Of a stretch of DNA of 64,000 nt, positions 1 through 10,830 are shown piece after piece. Location of the stretch: NCBI GenBank assembly GCA_035649575.1, contig DASRJH010000085.1:1-64000 (forward strand). The letters run 5' to 3'. The position numbers were made by a program, and so were the translations under genes. Below the pieces are notes generated by a model that worked only from the letters and a program-made list of their open reading frames with translations, was not told where the DNA came from and searched no databases. The stretch is from DASVAL01 sp035649575. Its GTDB lineage: Bacteria > Planctomycetota > UBA1135 > UBA2386. Numbering within the stretch: position 1 is the first letter of the stretch; each line of letters opens with the position of its first letter.

Positions 1-1
1 A

Positions 2-508
2 GTGCAGCTCGGCAACCGCGTCATCGTGCACGCGAACGCAGTCATCGGCAGCGACGGGTTCGGCTACGCGCGCGATGGCACGGCGTGGCTCAAGGTGCCG
101 CAGCTCGGGGGCGTCGTCATCGAAGACGACGTCGAAGTCGGCGCCGGGACGACCATCGACCGCGCGACTCTGGGCTTCACGCGCATCGGCGCTCGCACGA
201 AGATCGACAACCTGTGCCAGGTTGCGCACAACTGCGTGCTCGGCACCGACATCGTGATGGCGGGCGGAGTCAAGATCGCGGGCTCGACGACGATCGGCGA
301 TCGCTGCGTGATCGGCGGGATCGCGGCCGTCAGCGGTCACCTCAAGATCGCTGCGGACGTGCGTCTCGCCGGCGGCACGTTGTGCTTCAAGGATGTGCCG
401 GAGCCGGGCGACTACATGGGTCACCCGATGATGAAGAAGCGCCAATACTTGCGGTTCCTGCGCCTGCTGCGCGCCATGGCCGACAAGCCGGACACAGACG
501 AGACCTGA
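2..508 (+). CDS. lpxD: UDP-3-O-acylglucosamine N-acyltransferase, C-terminal part
   Basis: LpxD transfers a 3-hydroxyacyl chain from acyl-ACP to the 2-amino group of UDP-3-O-acylglucosamine, an early cytoplasmic step of lipid A synthesis. The visible 168 residues are left-handed beta-helix hexapeptide repeats ([30 protein letters not shown]) followed by a short helical tail. The AHNC motif places the expected catalytic histidine at about residue 76 of the fragment. The N-terminal uridine-binding domain lies before the window, so the true start is not visible and the GTG at position 2 is simply the first in-frame codon. The gene converges on the next one with a single base between the stop codons. 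Its presence implies an LPS-type outer membrane. Confidence 0.93.
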   Translation: MQLGNRVIVHANAVIGSDGFGYARDGTAWLKVPQLGGVVIEDDVEVGAGTTIDRATLGFTRIGARTKIDNLCQVAHNCVLGTDIVMAGGVKIAGSTTIGDRCVIGGIAAVSGHLKIAADVRLAGGTLCFKDVPEPGDYMGHPMMKKRQYLRFLRLLRAMADKPDTDET

Positions 509-509
509 G

Positions 510-1580
510 CTAGCCTGCCGGCAACCACTCGGGCAGGCGTGCCGCGACGGCGGCCCGGATCTCGTCGCGCGCGCGCCGATAGTCCTTGGCCGTGCCGCCG
601 AACGGGTCGGCGATGTCGAGTCCGTCGGGGCGGAGCATCGCGATCTTGTCGGTGGCTTCTGGCACCTCGGCGAGGATGGCGCGCCGGTGGTTCTGCCCTG
701 TGCAGTAGATGCGGGTCGCGCGCTCGATCAGCTCGGGATCGAAGACCCTGCTGCTGTGGCCAGACAAATCGAGTTGGATCTCGGCGGCTGCCTCGACACT
801 GCCGTCGCTGGCCGGAATGCCGTCGAGCCCACCCGTGCCTGCGCTCGCGAATGCGACGCCATACGCGATCACCTCGGCCTGGGGAACGCCGAGCTTGCGG
901 CTCGTGAGCTCGCGGGCCAGAACTTCGGCGAGCGGCGATCGGCAGGTGTTGCCCGTGCAGACGAACAGCACCAGGTCGGCGGCACCTCGCAGCACGTCGT
1001 CCGCCGACAGCAGGCCCTCGCGAAGCACCTCGAGTCGCGGTCCGATCTTGCGCACGATCGTCGAAGCGATGCCGAGCGGCGGCGGGCCATCGTCGACGAC
1101 GAGTTGCAGTTCGCTCGCAAAGCGCTCGGCGATTGCAGCGGCATCGAGCATCGGCGGTTGACCCGCGAGGTTGACGCTCGTGAGCCACAGCGGCTCGCCG
1201 CACGCCGTGATGACCTCGCGCGTGAAGTCGTGTGCCGGCAGCCGCACGCCCGCAGTGCCGCCCTCGCGCGAGGGCAGGATCACCGTGAGCGGACCGGGCC
1301 AGAAGCGCTGGACGAGGCGGCGAATGCCGAGCGGGACCGTCGGCACGAGGCGCTCGAAATCCTGGCGCCGAGCGATGTGCCAGGTGAACCGCTGTTCAGG
1401 GTCGCGCCCCTTGAGTGCGCGCGCCCTGGCCACCGCGTCCTCGTGGCTCGGTAACACCGCGAGGCCGTAGACCGTCTCGGTCGGCAGCACACACAGCTCA
1501 CCGCGCCGGAGTCGTTGCACGACTTCGGCGATCAGTTGGCTGCGATCGCCACCTCGCAGCGTACGTCGTTCACAGGGCAT
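510..1580 (-). CDS. Sua5/YrdC threonylcarbamoyl-AMP synthase fused to low-molecular-weight phosphotyrosine phosphatase
   Basis: A two-domain protein of 356 residues. Residues about 12-200 are YrdC/Sua5-like (PTETVYGLA, KGRDP, the WPGPLT motif and SVNLAG), the fold that makes threonylcarbamoyl-AMP for tRNA t6A37. Residues about 203-350 are a low-molecular-weight tyrosine phosphatase with the P-loop C208-X5-R214-S215 and the DPFGG loop carrying the likely general acid D325. Both active sites look intact. The ATG at 1580 is preferred over one 51 bases upstream because the Sua5 domain begins soon after it. It is divergent from the histidine kinase gene at 1692. Why the two activities are joined is not evident from the sequence. 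Confidence 0.9.
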   Translation of the reverse strand: MPCERRTLRGGDRSQLIAEVVQRLRRGELCVLPTETVYGLAVLPSHEDAVARARALKGRDPEQRFTWHIARRQDFERLVPTVPLGIRRLVQRFWPGPLTVILPSREGGTAGVRLPAHDFTREVITACGEPLWLTSVNLAGQPPMLDAAAIAERFASELQLVVDDGPPPLGIASTIVRKIGPRLEVLREGLLSADDVLRGAADLVLFVCTGNTCRSPLAEVLARELTSRKLGVPQAEVIAYGVAFASAGTGGLDGIPASDGSVEAAAEIQLDLSGHSSRVFDPELIERATRIYCTGQNHRRAILAEVPEATDKIAMLRPDGLDIADPFGGTAKDYRRARDEIRAAVAARLPEWLPAG

Positions 1581-1691
1581 TCGCAGAGGAGCACCATATC
1601 GCGCGCAACGCTCGCGGCGGTCATCCCGCACCGCGAAACCTCGACGCAGGCGAGCATTCGTCCGGGATGCCGCCTATCGTGCCCGGGCTCC

Positions 1692-2437
1692 ATGTCCCCT
1701 CCCGCCCGCGATGAACGGCTGGCCCGGATCCGGACCCAGCGTTTGGCGCAGCTCGGCACATTGCTAGCCGGTTTCGCGCACGAGATCCGCAATCCCCTGA
1801 GCACGATCGGACTCAATCTGCAGCTCGTGTTGGAAGAGTTCCGGGATCCCGAGAACGCGCGCGACAAGCGCACGGAGAAGCGCCTCGTGACGGTCGAAGC
1901 CGAAGTGCGGCGGCTACAGAAGATCCTCGAGGAGTTCCTGAGCTACGCGCGCGCGCCGGAGCCGAAGCTCGGCCCGGTGGACCTCAACGCGCGCCTGCAG
2001 GCGCTGTGCGAGTTCCAACTCCCCGAGATGAAGGAGCACGGCGTCTCGTTGCGCTTCTATCCGGGCGGCGATGTCGGACTCGTGACGGCGGACTGGGATC
2101 ATCTGCAGGCCGCGGTCGTCAACCTGCTGCGCAACGCCTTGGACGCGTCGAAAGCAGGCGGCGAGATCCTGGTTTCGACCGTGCGCGAAGGCGCCCGGGT
2201 GCTGTTGCGCGTCACCGACACCGGCGCCGGCATCCCGGCCGACGTGCAGCCGCACGTGTTCGATCCGTATTTCAGCACGAAGAAGACCGGCACGGGGTTG
2301 GGTCTGCCGACCGTGCGGCGTGTCGTCGAAGAACTCGGTGGCTCGTTGACCATGGAGTCCGAACCCGGCAAGGGAACGCAGTTCACGCTGCGGCTGCCGT
2401 CCGGCCACGCGAATCAAGCGGGCGCGGAGCCTACGTC

Positions 2438-2441
<4 letters not shown>
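1692..2441 (+). CDS. Soluble histidine kinase without sensor domain
   Basis: A 249-residue kinase made only of a dimerisation/phosphotransfer domain (H30 in FAHEIRNPL) and a catalytic ATPase domain (N-box NLLRNALDAS, G1 box DTGAGIP, G2 box GTGLGLP). There is no transmembrane segment, PAS or GAF domain before the H-box, so the signal must come from a partner or another site. The stop overlaps the start of the next gene (ATGA), so kinase and NtrC-type regulator form a cognate pair. The start at 1692 is the first ATG that gives a compact HisKA protein; upstream in-frame sequence looks non-coding. Confidence 0.9.
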
Positions 2442-3790
<1,349 letters not shown>

Positions 3791-3795
3791 CCCGA

Positions 3796-3810
3796 CCGCC
3801 AAAGAGGCGG
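3796..3810 (+). terminator. Short hairpin after the sigma-54 regulator gene
   Basis: CCGCC and GGCGG are separated by a five-base loop, six bases after the stop codon, and followed by a short pyrimidine run (gtttcctt). It is a weak candidate terminator: the stem is only five base pairs and the T-tract is interrupted. Confidence 0.3.
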
Positions 3811-3874
3811 CGTTTCCTTGGGGCGGGCGACGCCTTAGATTGGCGGCTTCACACATGACAGCTTCGAAGCACGC

Positions 3875-4852
3875 ATGACCGAAACCTCCGGCAAGATCCA
3901 GGATGGGCTCGCCTTCGAGCGGCCGCTCAGCGACCTGCAGACGAAGATCGCCGAGCTCAAGAAGTTGAACTCGGGATCCCATCTCGAGCTGGCAGGCGAG
4001 ATCGAACTGCTCGAGGATCGCCTGCGCCGCCAGACCGCGGAGGTCTACGCCCAGCTCTCCCCGTGGGAGCGCGTCAACGTGGCGCGCCACGCCGATCGCC
4101 CGCTGACCTCCGACTACGTGCAGCTGATGCTCGACGACTTCGTCGAGTTGCATGGCGACCGCGTGTTCGGCGACGACCGCGCGATCCTGACCGGGTTCGC
4201 CTCGATGGAGGGCCTGCGCTTCCTGCTCGTCGGCCACCGCAAGGGCAAGACCGTGAAGGACCGCCTGGCCTGCAACTTCGGCTGTGCCCACCCCGAGGGC
4301 TATCGCAAGGCGCTGCAGAAGATGCGTCTGGCCGAGAAGCTCAAGCTGCCGGTCGTCACGTTCATCAACACGCCCGGTGCGTATCCGGGCATCGGCGCGG
4401 AAGAGCGCGGTCAGGCCGGAGCGATCGCGCGCAACATCCTCGAGATGTTCGACATCAAGGTGCCGATCATCTGCCTCGTCATCGGCGAAGGCGGCTCGGG
4501 CGGCGCGCTCGGCATCGGCGTCGGCGACCGCGTCGGCATGTTGGAGAACAGCTACTACTCGGTGATTTCCCCCGAGGGGTGTGCCGCGATCCTGTGGAAG
4601 AACGGCGACAAGGCGCCCGAAGCCGCCGAAGCGTTGAAGCTCACGAGCAAGGACCTGCTGCGGCTCGGGCTCGTCGACAAGATCATCGAAGAGCCGCTCG
4701 GCGGCGCCCATCGCGACCCCAAGGGCGCGGTCGAGCGCGTCAAGACGCAGCTGCTCGAGTGGTTGCGCGAGCTCGGAGCCTTGCCGCTGCCCGAGCTGAT
4801 GGAACAGCGGTATCGCAAGTTCCGGAGCATGGGAGCTCCCAAGACGAGCTGA
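3875..4852 (+). CDS. accA: Acetyl-CoA carboxylase carboxyltransferase subunit alpha
   Basis: AccA, with AccD, transfers the carboxyl group from carboxybiotin to acetyl-CoA in the first committed step of fatty acid synthesis. The 325 residues match the usual length of about 320. The N-terminal helical part (ELKKLNS) is followed by the carboxyltransferase core with family motifs (HRKGK, NFGCAHPEGYRKALR-like, TPGAYPGIGAEERGQ, GEGGSGGALGIGVGD, and SPEGCAAILWK). No accD is adjacent. It starts 84 bases after the regulator gene and appears separately transcribed. Confidence 0.97.
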   Translation: MTETSGKIQDGLAFERPLSDLQTKIAELKKLNSGSHLELAGEIELLEDRLRRQTAEVYAQLSPWERVNVARHADRPLTSDYVQLMLDDFVELHGDRVFGDDRAILTGFASMEGLRFLLVGHRKGKTVKDRLACNFGCAHPEGYRKALQKMRLAEKLKLPVVTFINTPGAYPGIGAEERGQAGAIARNILEMFDIKVPIICLVIGEGGSGGALGIGVGDRVGMLENSYYSVISPEGCAAILWKNGDKAPEAAEALKLTSKDLLRLGLVDKIIEEPLGGAHRDPKGAVERVKTQLLEWLRELGALPLPELMEQRYRKFRSMGAPKTS

Positions 4853-4881
4853 TCCGGACGAACCGTTGGGCAGAGTAGGGT

Positions 4882-4900
4882 GGTTCCCGGACATGGAACC
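4882..4900. promoter_or_regulatory. Inverted repeat GGTTCC-N7-GGAACC
   Basis: Six-base arms separated by seven bases lie 30 bases after accA and about 120 bases before the chosen ECF sigma start. The right arm GGAACC resembles the GGAAC type of -35 element used by many ECF sigma factors, so it could be part of an autoregulated promoter. It could equally form a small terminator hairpin for accA. Neither reading is proven. Confidence 0.3.
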
Positions 4901-5021
4901 TTGCCCGAAAACGATGGCCGCCCCTGTACGCGACTGCCGTGCTCCGTAGCAGGTGCAGCTGGCGACCGCGTCGGTTACCGACTACGTTCCGCGACCAGCC
5001 TTCTGCCGACCAGCGCTGCCG

Positions 5022-5702
5022 ATGTTCGAACCGACACCCCAGCACGACCGAGCCCCGGGCCTCGAAGGCAGGGTGTCCGCTGCGTCCATGGGTTTGCCGT
5101 CGGGCCTGCCTGCGGCGGTGGCCCAGCTCGCGGAAGCCGACTCGATCTCGGATGCCGAGCTCGTCCGGCGCACGCTGGCGGGTCAACACGATCCGTTCGC
5201 GGCGCTCGTCGCGCGCTACCAGAAGCGCGCTTTCTGGGTCGCGTTCCACGTCGTCGGCCGCGTCGAAGAAGCGCGCGATGTGGCGCAGGAGGCCTTCGTC
5301 CGGCTGTTCCGTTCGCTCGCCAAGTACGACTTCTCGCGCAGCTTCTACACGTGGTTCTATCGCATCGTGATGAACCTCGCGATCGACAGTCTGCGCAAGT
5401 GCCGCAGTGCCCGGGCCGGCAATGTCGACGACGTGTTGTTCAGCATGCCTGACGCGCGGGAAGCGCATGGTTCGGAACCGATGGAGCGCGAAGAACGGCA
5501 CAGCCAGGTCTGGGCCGTGCTCGAAAGGCTCGATGCGAAGTTCCGCGCCGTGCTCGTGCTGCGCGACATCCACGGCCTGAGCTGTCGCGAGATCGCTCCG
5601 ATCCTCAAGGTCACGCACGCGACGGCGCGCTGGCGCCTGCACCGCGGGCGGCGCGCGTTCCGGGAGCATTGGGAGCGGCGGAACGGGGGTGATGGCGGAT
5701 GA
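5022..5702 (+). CDS. ECF-family RNA polymerase sigma factor
   Basis: A 226-residue group IV sigma factor. Region 2 spans about residues 58-128 (DPFAALVARYQ, then VAQEAFVRLFRSL and the WFYRIVMNLAIDSLR segment). Region 4 spans about 165-215 with the helix-turn-helix (HGLSCREIAPILKVTHATARWRLHRGR). The first 45 residues are low in recognisable structure, so an alternative ATG at 5088 is possible; neither start has a clear Shine-Dalgarno sequence. Its stop overlaps the anti-sigma gene by ATGA, giving a co-translated regulator pair. Confidence 0.9.
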   Translation: MFEPTPQHDRAPGLEGRVSAASMGLPSGLPAAVAQLAEADSISDAELVRRTLAGQHDPFAALVARYQKRAFWVAFHVVGRVEEARDVAQEAFVRLFRSLAKYDFSRSFYTWFYRIVMNLAIDSLRKCRSARAGNVDDVLFSMPDAREAHGSEPMEREERHSQVWAVLERLDAKFRAVLVLRDIHGLSCREIAPILKVTHATARWRLHRGRRAFREHWERRNGGDGG

Positions 5703-6316
5703 CTGCCTCGTGCTCCACGGTGTTGGAACTGCTGCCGTGGTTCGTCGGCGACGACCTCGATGCGACGCGCAATGAAGCGGTGCGCGTGCACCTGCGCGAT
5801 TGCTCGTCGTGCCGGCTCGAAGCTGCGGCCCTGCAGCAGGCGACGAAGGCGCTACTGGCCGTGCGCGAAACGATGGAATCCGCGACTTCCGGATCGAAGG
5901 TGATGGGGGTTGCCGAAGAGCCGATGTTCGCCGCGATGCACGCTTCGATCGTGCAGGCGGTGCGGACGGAGACGGCCAACCTGGAAGCGGCGCCGCGGTC
6001 CATGTTCGTGATGCGGTGGCTGCCGCTGGCCGCGGCGCTGATGTTGATCGGAGTAGGTTGTTGGTTGGTGCGCGAGACGTCGTCGCTGCAAGTGATGCGG
6101 CGACGCCCGATCGACATGCCCTTGGTCGACGACGTGCGTGTGGTGCCGTGGGCGGGGCCCCGGGTGCCGCTGCAACCGCTCGGCTTCGAGGTGCCGCCGT
6201 CGGACGGCGGTGCCGATAGCGGCGTCGGGCAAGGCATGATGGGACGGGGCCGGTTGCGCGAACGAGCGGGCGACCTGGGCGCGGCACCGGTGGGGGGCGT
6301 GCCGCCGCCGAAGTAG
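5699..6316 (+). CDS. Membrane-anchored zinc-finger anti-sigma factor
   Basis: A 205-residue protein overlapping the sigma gene by four bases. The N terminus has a zf-HC2-like motif (H31-X3-C35-X2-C38, with C5 a possible fourth ligand), the classic anti-sigma domain that holds the ECF factor inactive. One transmembrane helix is predicted at about residues 104-124. The remaining 80 residues would be outside the cytoplasmic membrane and are Pro/Gly-rich with no known domain. It would sequester the upstream sigma factor until a signal across the membrane releases it. Confidence 0.85.
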   Translation: MTASCSTVLELLPWFVGDDLDATRNEAVRVHLRDCSSCRLEAAALQQATKALLAVRETMESATSGSKVMGVAEEPMFAAMHASIVQAVRTETANLEAAPRSMFVMRWLPLAAALMLIGVGCWLVRETSSLQVMRRRPIDMPLVDDVRVVPWAGPRVPLQPLGFEVPPSDGGADSGVGQGMMGRGRLRERAGDLGAAPVGGVPPPK

Positions 6317-6428
6317 CTTGCCGTTCCGACAGCAAGGCGCGTTCGGCCGGCAGGAGTCTTTCATGGGGCAGGTCGTTCTGCCGTCCGTCCGCGGTGCGTG
6401 TCCGTTCCCGCGGTTCGAGGACCCGACC

Positions 6429-7661
6429 ATGATCGATGTGCGTGCGTGCGTTGTCATTGCTTTGGCATTGTGCGTGAACCTGCCGGCCCAGGAACCAGAG
6501 CCGGCACCGACTCCCCAGACACCTCCGGCCGTCGCCGAAACAAGAACAAAGGGTGTCGAGCATTGGATCCGTGATCTCGGCAGCGACAGCTTCCAGACGC
6601 GGCTCAAGGCGGAGGGGGCGCTGCGCAAGCTCGGCAAGGAGGCGCTGCCTGCGCTCAAGAAAGCGGCCGACGACGCGGACAGCGAAGTGCAGTGGCGGGC
6701 CCGGCGCCTGCTCCGGCAGATCGAGAAGGGTACGAACCAGGGGCTCGTCGAACGACCGAAGAAGGAAGGGACTGAGCCCGAGGTGACCGAACAGGACGAG
6801 AGCCAGGGGACGCCGCAAACGCGCTTCTGGCGCGTGCCCCAGGGATTCCCCGACGTGCGCGAGCAGTTCGAGTCGTTGTTCGAGCGCTTCGAACGCGACT
6901 TCGGCCTCGACATCCCGCGCGCCCGCTTCTTCGAGGACGACTTCTTCAAGGACCTGCAGGAGCAGATGAAGGCTGGTCGCGGCACTTCCCAGGGCACCGT
7001 CCTGCAGATCGGCCCCGGCGGGTCGGTGCACGTCGAGATCAGCGAGCGGAACGAGAAGGGCGAAGTGGAGAAGAAGGTCTACGACGCGCCCGACATGCAG
7101 TCGTTCCAGCAGCAATACCCCGACGTGTTGAAGAAGAGCGGCCTCTACCTCGGTCTGAACGAGTGGCCGCGCTCGCTGCGCGGGTTCGGCGGGCAGGCCT
7201 GGCCGGGCTTCAAGCTCCAACCGGGATGGAAGCTGGAACCCGGCTGGCAGCCCTACGGTCAGCTCTTGCCCGACGCGCAGGACGACTTGCTCGCGCCCGC
7301 GACGCCGGCGCCCGTCGGCAAGCGACTCGGCATCGTCGTGCACCCGGTCCCCGCCGAGTTGCGCGAGCACCTCGATCTCGAACCGGATACCGGTCTGATG
7401 GTTGAATCGGTGCAGGAGGGATCGCTGGCCGAGAGTCTCGGCCTGCAGCGCGGCGACATCGTCGTGCAGATCGAGTCGACTCCGATCGGGTCCTCGATGG
7501 ACGTGCAGAAGGTGCTCGGCGGCATCGAGGCCGGCAAGCAGGTCGAAGTGAAGTTCCTGCGCAAGGGCAAGGAGAAGGCGGCCAAGGCCACCAAGACCGA
7601 GGCCGTCGAGGAATCGAAGAAGCTCGAAGCCAAGAAGGGCAAGAACGCGACGATCCGCTGA
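6429..7661 (+). CDS. Secreted HEAT-repeat / PDZ-domain protein
   Basis: A 410-residue protein with a signal peptide (about residues 1-20, cleavage near LPAQ). Residues about 35-95 form HEAT-like repeats (KEALPALKKAADDADSEVQW). A charged central region follows, and a PDZ domain lies at about 300-392 (GLMVESVQEGSLAESLGLQRGDIV). The tail is Lys/Glu-rich. It follows the anti-sigma gene by about 110 bases on the same strand, so it may belong to the envelope-stress unit; no protease catalytic residues are visible. The ATG at 6429 was chosen because it directly starts the signal peptide. Confidence 0.8.
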   Translation: MIDVRACVVIALALCVNLPAQEPEPAPTPQTPPAVAETRTKGVEHWIRDLGSDSFQTRLKAEGALRKLGKEALPALKKAADDADSEVQWRARRLLRQIEKGTNQGLVERPKKEGTEPEVTEQDESQGTPQTRFWRVPQGFPDVREQFESLFERFERDFGLDIPRARFFEDDFFKDLQEQMKAGRGTSQGTVLQIGPGGSVHVEISERNEKGEVEKKVYDAPDMQSFQQQYPDVLKKSGLYLGLNEWPRSLRGFGGQAWPGFKLQPGWKLEPGWQPYGQLLPDAQDDLLAPATPAPVGKRLGIVVHPVPAELREHLDLEPDTGLMVESVQEGSLAESLGLQRGDIVVQIESTPIGSSMDVQKVLGGIEAGKQVEVKFLRKGKEKAAKATKTEAVEESKKLEAKKGKNATIR

Positions 7662-7668
7662 TCGCGCG

Positions 7669-8748
7669 TCAGTAGTGCGCTTCGCGCAGGCGCAGTTGGC
7701 CGCAGGCGGCCGAACGGTCCGCGCCGCGCTGGCGGCGCACCGTGACATTGACGCCGCCGCGGCGCAGTGCGTCGGCGAACGCGTCGACGCGATGTGGCGC
7801 CGGCCGCCGCAGCGACGCGTGTCTTGCGATCTCCTCGACGGGATTCCACGGGATGAGGTTCACCGTGCACGGCAGGGTGCTCAGGGTTTCGACGAGCGCG
7901 AGCGCGTCGACGGGACGGTCGTTCACGCCTTCGAGCAGGACTACTTCGTAGGTGACCTCGCGCCCCTTGTGGCCGAAGTAGCGGTGTGCGGCGGTCACGA
8001 TCTCACGCACGGGGTGGGTGGCGGTCGGCACGAGTCGCCGGCGCAAGGCATCGTCAGCCGCGTGCAGCGACACAGCCAGGTTGTAGGAAGGATCCGCGGC
8101 CGCAAAACGTTCCATCTGGCGCGGGTAGCCCGAGGTGCTGACCGTGATGCGCCGGGCACCCATATCGATGCCGGCCGGATCGTGGATGCGTTGCAGCGCC
8201 GGCAGCAGCGCGTCGAGGTTCAGCATGGGCTCGCCCATGCCCATGACGACGAGGTTGGTCAGCCGTCGTGGTTCGCGCAGCCGGCTGCGCGCGACGAGGA
8301 CCTGTTCGGCGATTTCACCGACCGACAGGTTGCGGCGTACGCCGAACATGCCCGAGGCGCAGAAGACACAGCCGACCGGGCAGCCGACCTGCGTCGAGAT
8401 GCAGAGCGTCGTGCGTTCGCCATCCGGGATGATCACGCACTCGACGGATTCGCCGTCGTGCAATCGCAGCAACAGCTTCTCGGTTCCGTCTTCGGACACG
8501 TCGGTCTTGACGACTGCCGTGCTGCGTATGCCGTGGCCCGCCGCCAGCAGCGCGCGCAGATGGACCGGCACGTTGTGCATCTGGTCGAAGCTCTCGACGC
8601 CGTGTTTCCAAACCCAGTGCAAGACCTGGCGCGCCTGGAAGGGCTTGCCGCCGAGGTTGCCGAGCGTCGCAGCGAGATCGGCGTCGGACAGCTCGGTCAG
8701 GGCCCGCAGCGCCGGGGCACCGTCGAGATCACCGTCGCGTGGTGACAC
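7669..8748 (-). CDS. rlmN: 23S rRNA (adenine2503-C2)/tRNA methyltransferase, radical SAM
   Basis: RlmN methylates C2 of A2503 in 23S rRNA and of A37 in some tRNAs by a radical SAM mechanism with a methyl-cysteine intermediate. The 359-residue protein has the 4Fe-4S motif C123-X3-C127-X2-C130, the GMGEPMLN motif, the SLHA segment and the C-terminal catalytic C349 in AACGQL. It lies nine bases downstream of clpX and is the last gene of the tig-clpP-clpX-rlmN run. It converges with the PDZ gene across seven bases. Confidence 0.96.
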   Translation of the reverse strand: MSPRDGDLDGAPALRALTELSDADLAATLGNLGGKPFQARQVLHWVWKHGVESFDQMHNVPVHLRALLAAGHGIRSTAVVKTDVSEDGTEKLLLRLHDGESVECVIIPDGERTTLCISTQVGCPVGCVFCASGMFGVRRNLSVGEIAEQVLVARSRLREPRRLTNLVVMGMGEPMLNLDALLPALQRIHDPAGIDMGARRITVSTSGYPRQMERFAAADPSYNLAVSLHAADDALRRRLVPTATHPVREIVTAAHRYFGHKGREVTYEVVLLEGVNDRPVDALALVETLSTLPCTVNLIPWNPVEEIARHASLRRPAPHRVDAFADALRRGGVNVTVRRQRGADRSAACGQLRLREAHY

Positions 8749-8757
8749 AGGCCAAGA

Positions 8758-10059
8758 TCAAGCCGAGTCCCGTTTGCGCCGGGTCTTCTCGACGGTCGGA
8801 ATGGCGGCGAGGCGATCCTGCACGAACTCGGCCGTGATCACGATGCGCTCGCCCTTGCGCGAGTTGATGCTGAACCGCAGGTCGAGCAACACCTGTTCGA
8901 ACATCGACCGCAGTGATCGCACTCCCGTTTCGCGCGTCATCGCCTGATCGGCCAGCACGCCGAGCGCTTCGTCGGTGAACTCGAGCTGGCAGCCGTCGAG
9001 TTCGAGCATCGCCTTGTACTGCTTGACGAGCGCGTTCTTCGGCTGCGTCATGACGGTGAGGATCTCCTCGCGCGTCAGCGACCGCATCGGAACGGTCACC
9101 GGCAGGCGGCCGACGAATTCCGGGATCATGCCGAAGTCGATGAGATCCTTCTGGTCGAGATACGGGATGAGCCGGTCGCGTTCCTGCTGGTTCGTCACCA
9201 CGTCGGGCTCGCTGATCGAGTCGGTCGTCTGGCCGAAACCGATGATCTTCTGGCCGAGGCGGCGCGCGATGAAGTGCTCGATACCCGAGAAGGTGCCGCC
9301 GCAGATGAACAGGATGTGCTCCGTGTTCACCTGGATGTAGCTCTGTTCGGGGTGCTTGCGGCCACCCTGCGGCGGCACGTTGGCGATCGTGCCCTCGAGG
9401 ATCTTCAGCAGCGCTTGCTGGACACCCTCGCCGCTGACGTCGCGTGTGATCGAGACGTTGCTCGTGGTGCGGCCGATCTTGTCGATCTCGTCGATGTAGA
9501 CGATGCCCTGCTGGGCGCGCTCCACGTCGAAATTCGCATTCTGCAGCAGGCGCAGCAGGATGTTCTCCACGTCCTCGCCGACGTAGCCGGCCTCGGTCAG
9601 CGTCGTGGCGTCGGCGATCGCGAACGGCACGTCGAGGATCTTCGCGAGCGTGCGCGCGAGCAGCGTCTTGCCCGAGCCCGTGGGGCCTACGAGCAGGATG
9701 TTGCTCTTCTCGAGTTCGACGTCAGGGTTGTGCAACCTCGCGTGCAGACGCCGGTAGTGGCTGTACACGGCCACGGCGAGCACTTTCTTGGCACGCTCCT
9801 GACCGACCACGTATTCGCTGAGGCGCTTCAGCATGTACTCGGGCGTCGGCACCTTGTCCTTGAGGACCAAGTCCTTCACGAACGTCGGGGTCGAGCCGCC
9901 CTTCTGCTTTCGATCCTCCTCCTTGAGGATCGTGTTGCAGATCTCGATGCACTCGTTGCAGATGTAGACGCCAGGCGGGCCGGAGATCAGCGACTGCACG
10001 TGGTGCCGCGATTTCTCGCAGAACGTGCATCGCTCGACGGTCTTGCCCTTGCCAGCCAT
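8758..10059 (-). CDS. clpX: ATP-dependent Clp protease ATP-binding subunit ClpX
   Basis: ClpX unfolds tagged substrates and feeds them to ClpP. The 433 residues show the N-terminal treble-clef zinc finger (C11, C14, C34, C37), Walker A GPTGSGKT, Walker B YIDEIDK, and the AAA+ C-terminal lid ([16 protein letters not shown]). The ClpP-contacting loop appears as IGFG near residue 250. It follows clpP by 161 bases, a larger gap than others in this cluster, so it may have its own promoter, though none was recognised. Confidence 0.97.
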   Translation of the reverse strand: MAGKGKTVERCTFCEKSRHHVQSLISGPPGVYICNECIEICNTILKEEDRKQKGGSTPTFVKDLVLKDKVPTPEYMLKRLSEYVVGQERAKKVLAVAVYSHYRRLHARLHNPDVELEKSNILLVGPTGSGKTLLARTLAKILDVPFAIADATTLTEAGYVGEDVENILLRLLQNANFDVERAQQGIVYIDEIDKIGRTTSNVSITRDVSGEGVQQALLKILEGTIANVPPQGGRKHPEQSYIQVNTEHILFICGGTFSGIEHFIARRLGQKIIGFGQTTDSISEPDVVTNQQERDRLIPYLDQKDLIDFGMIPEFVGRLPVTVPMRSLTREEILTVMTQPKNALVKQYKAMLELDGCQLEFTDEALGVLADQAMTRETGVRSLRSMFEQVLLDLRFSINSRKGERIVITAEFVQDRLAAIPTVEKTRRKRDSA

Positions 10060-10220
10060 AGGTCAGTCTCGGTATTCGCTCTTGGTAACCCAGCGCTCCT
10101 CGCAGTGTATCCGGGAGGCGCAGGCGCCGCTCGTCCCCCGGACACATTCTCGCGGTCGGAACTCGTGTATTTGGTCCGTCGCCGGATGCAGGGCAAGACC
10201 GCTGGGTCCAGCGACGTCGC

Positions 10221-10820
10221 TCACTTGCTGGTCTGCACGATCTCGTCGATGAGGCCGTAAGCCTTGGCCTCGACCGGGCCCATGAAGAAGTCGCGGTCGC
10301 TGTCCTTGCTCACCTCACTGGGGGGTCGGTTGCAGTGGCGTCCGAGGATCTCGCTCAGCGTCTGCTTGAGACGCAGGATCTCGTCGGCCTGGATCGAGAT
10401 GTCGACCGCGGTACCGCCGACGCCGCCCCAGGGCTGGTGCACCATGATGCGCGCGTGAGGTAGCGCGTGGCGTTTGCCCTTCGTTCCGGCCGCCAGCAGC
10501 AAGGCACCCATCGAAGCGGCCTGGCCGATGCAGTAGGTGGCCACGGGGCACTGCACAAACTGCATCGTGTCGTAGATCGCGAGTCCTGCCGTCACGCTGC
10601 CCCCGGGCGTGTTGAGGAACAGGTTGATGTCCTGGCTCTTGTTCTCCTTCTGCAGGAACAGCAGCTGGGCGATGACCGAGTTGGCGACACCGTCGTCGAT
10701 CGGTGAACCGATGAAGACGATGCGGTCCTCGAGCAGGCGGCTGTAGATGTCGTACTGACGTTCGCCGCGACCTGTCTTCTCGATGACGAACGGGATGATG
10801 TAGTCGTTGGCGATGCTCAT
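10221..10820 (-). CDS. clpP: ATP-dependent Clp protease proteolytic subunit
   Basis: The serine protease that forms the barrel chamber with ClpX. The 199 residues carry the catalytic triad S103 (GQAASMGA), H128 (ARIMVHQP) and D173 (SKDSDRDFF). The start ATG at 10820 lies 10 bases after the tig stop, as in the common tig-clpP-clpX order. The N terminus is short, so any propeptide is minimal. Confidence 0.97.
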   Translation of the reverse strand: MSIANDYIIPFVIEKTGRGERQYDIYSRLLEDRIVFIGSPIDDGVANSVIAQLLFLQKENKSQDINLFLNTPGGSVTAGLAIYDTMQFVQCPVATYCIGQAASMGALLLAAGTKGKRHALPHARIMVHQPWGGVGGTAVDISIQADEILRLKQTLSEILGRHCNRPPSEVSKDSDRDFFMGPVEAKAYGLIDEIVQTSK

Positions 10821-10830
10821 GGGTGGCGGA

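Noticed and set aside
4740..7748. A long minus-strand open frame of about 1,000 codons
   Set aside because: It runs antisense to accA, the ECF sigma, the anti-sigma and the PDZ genes, with a repetitive Arg/Ala/His-rich product. In GC-rich DNA such frames are shadows of real genes. The same holds for minus-strand frames at 2414-4894 and 38883-42950.
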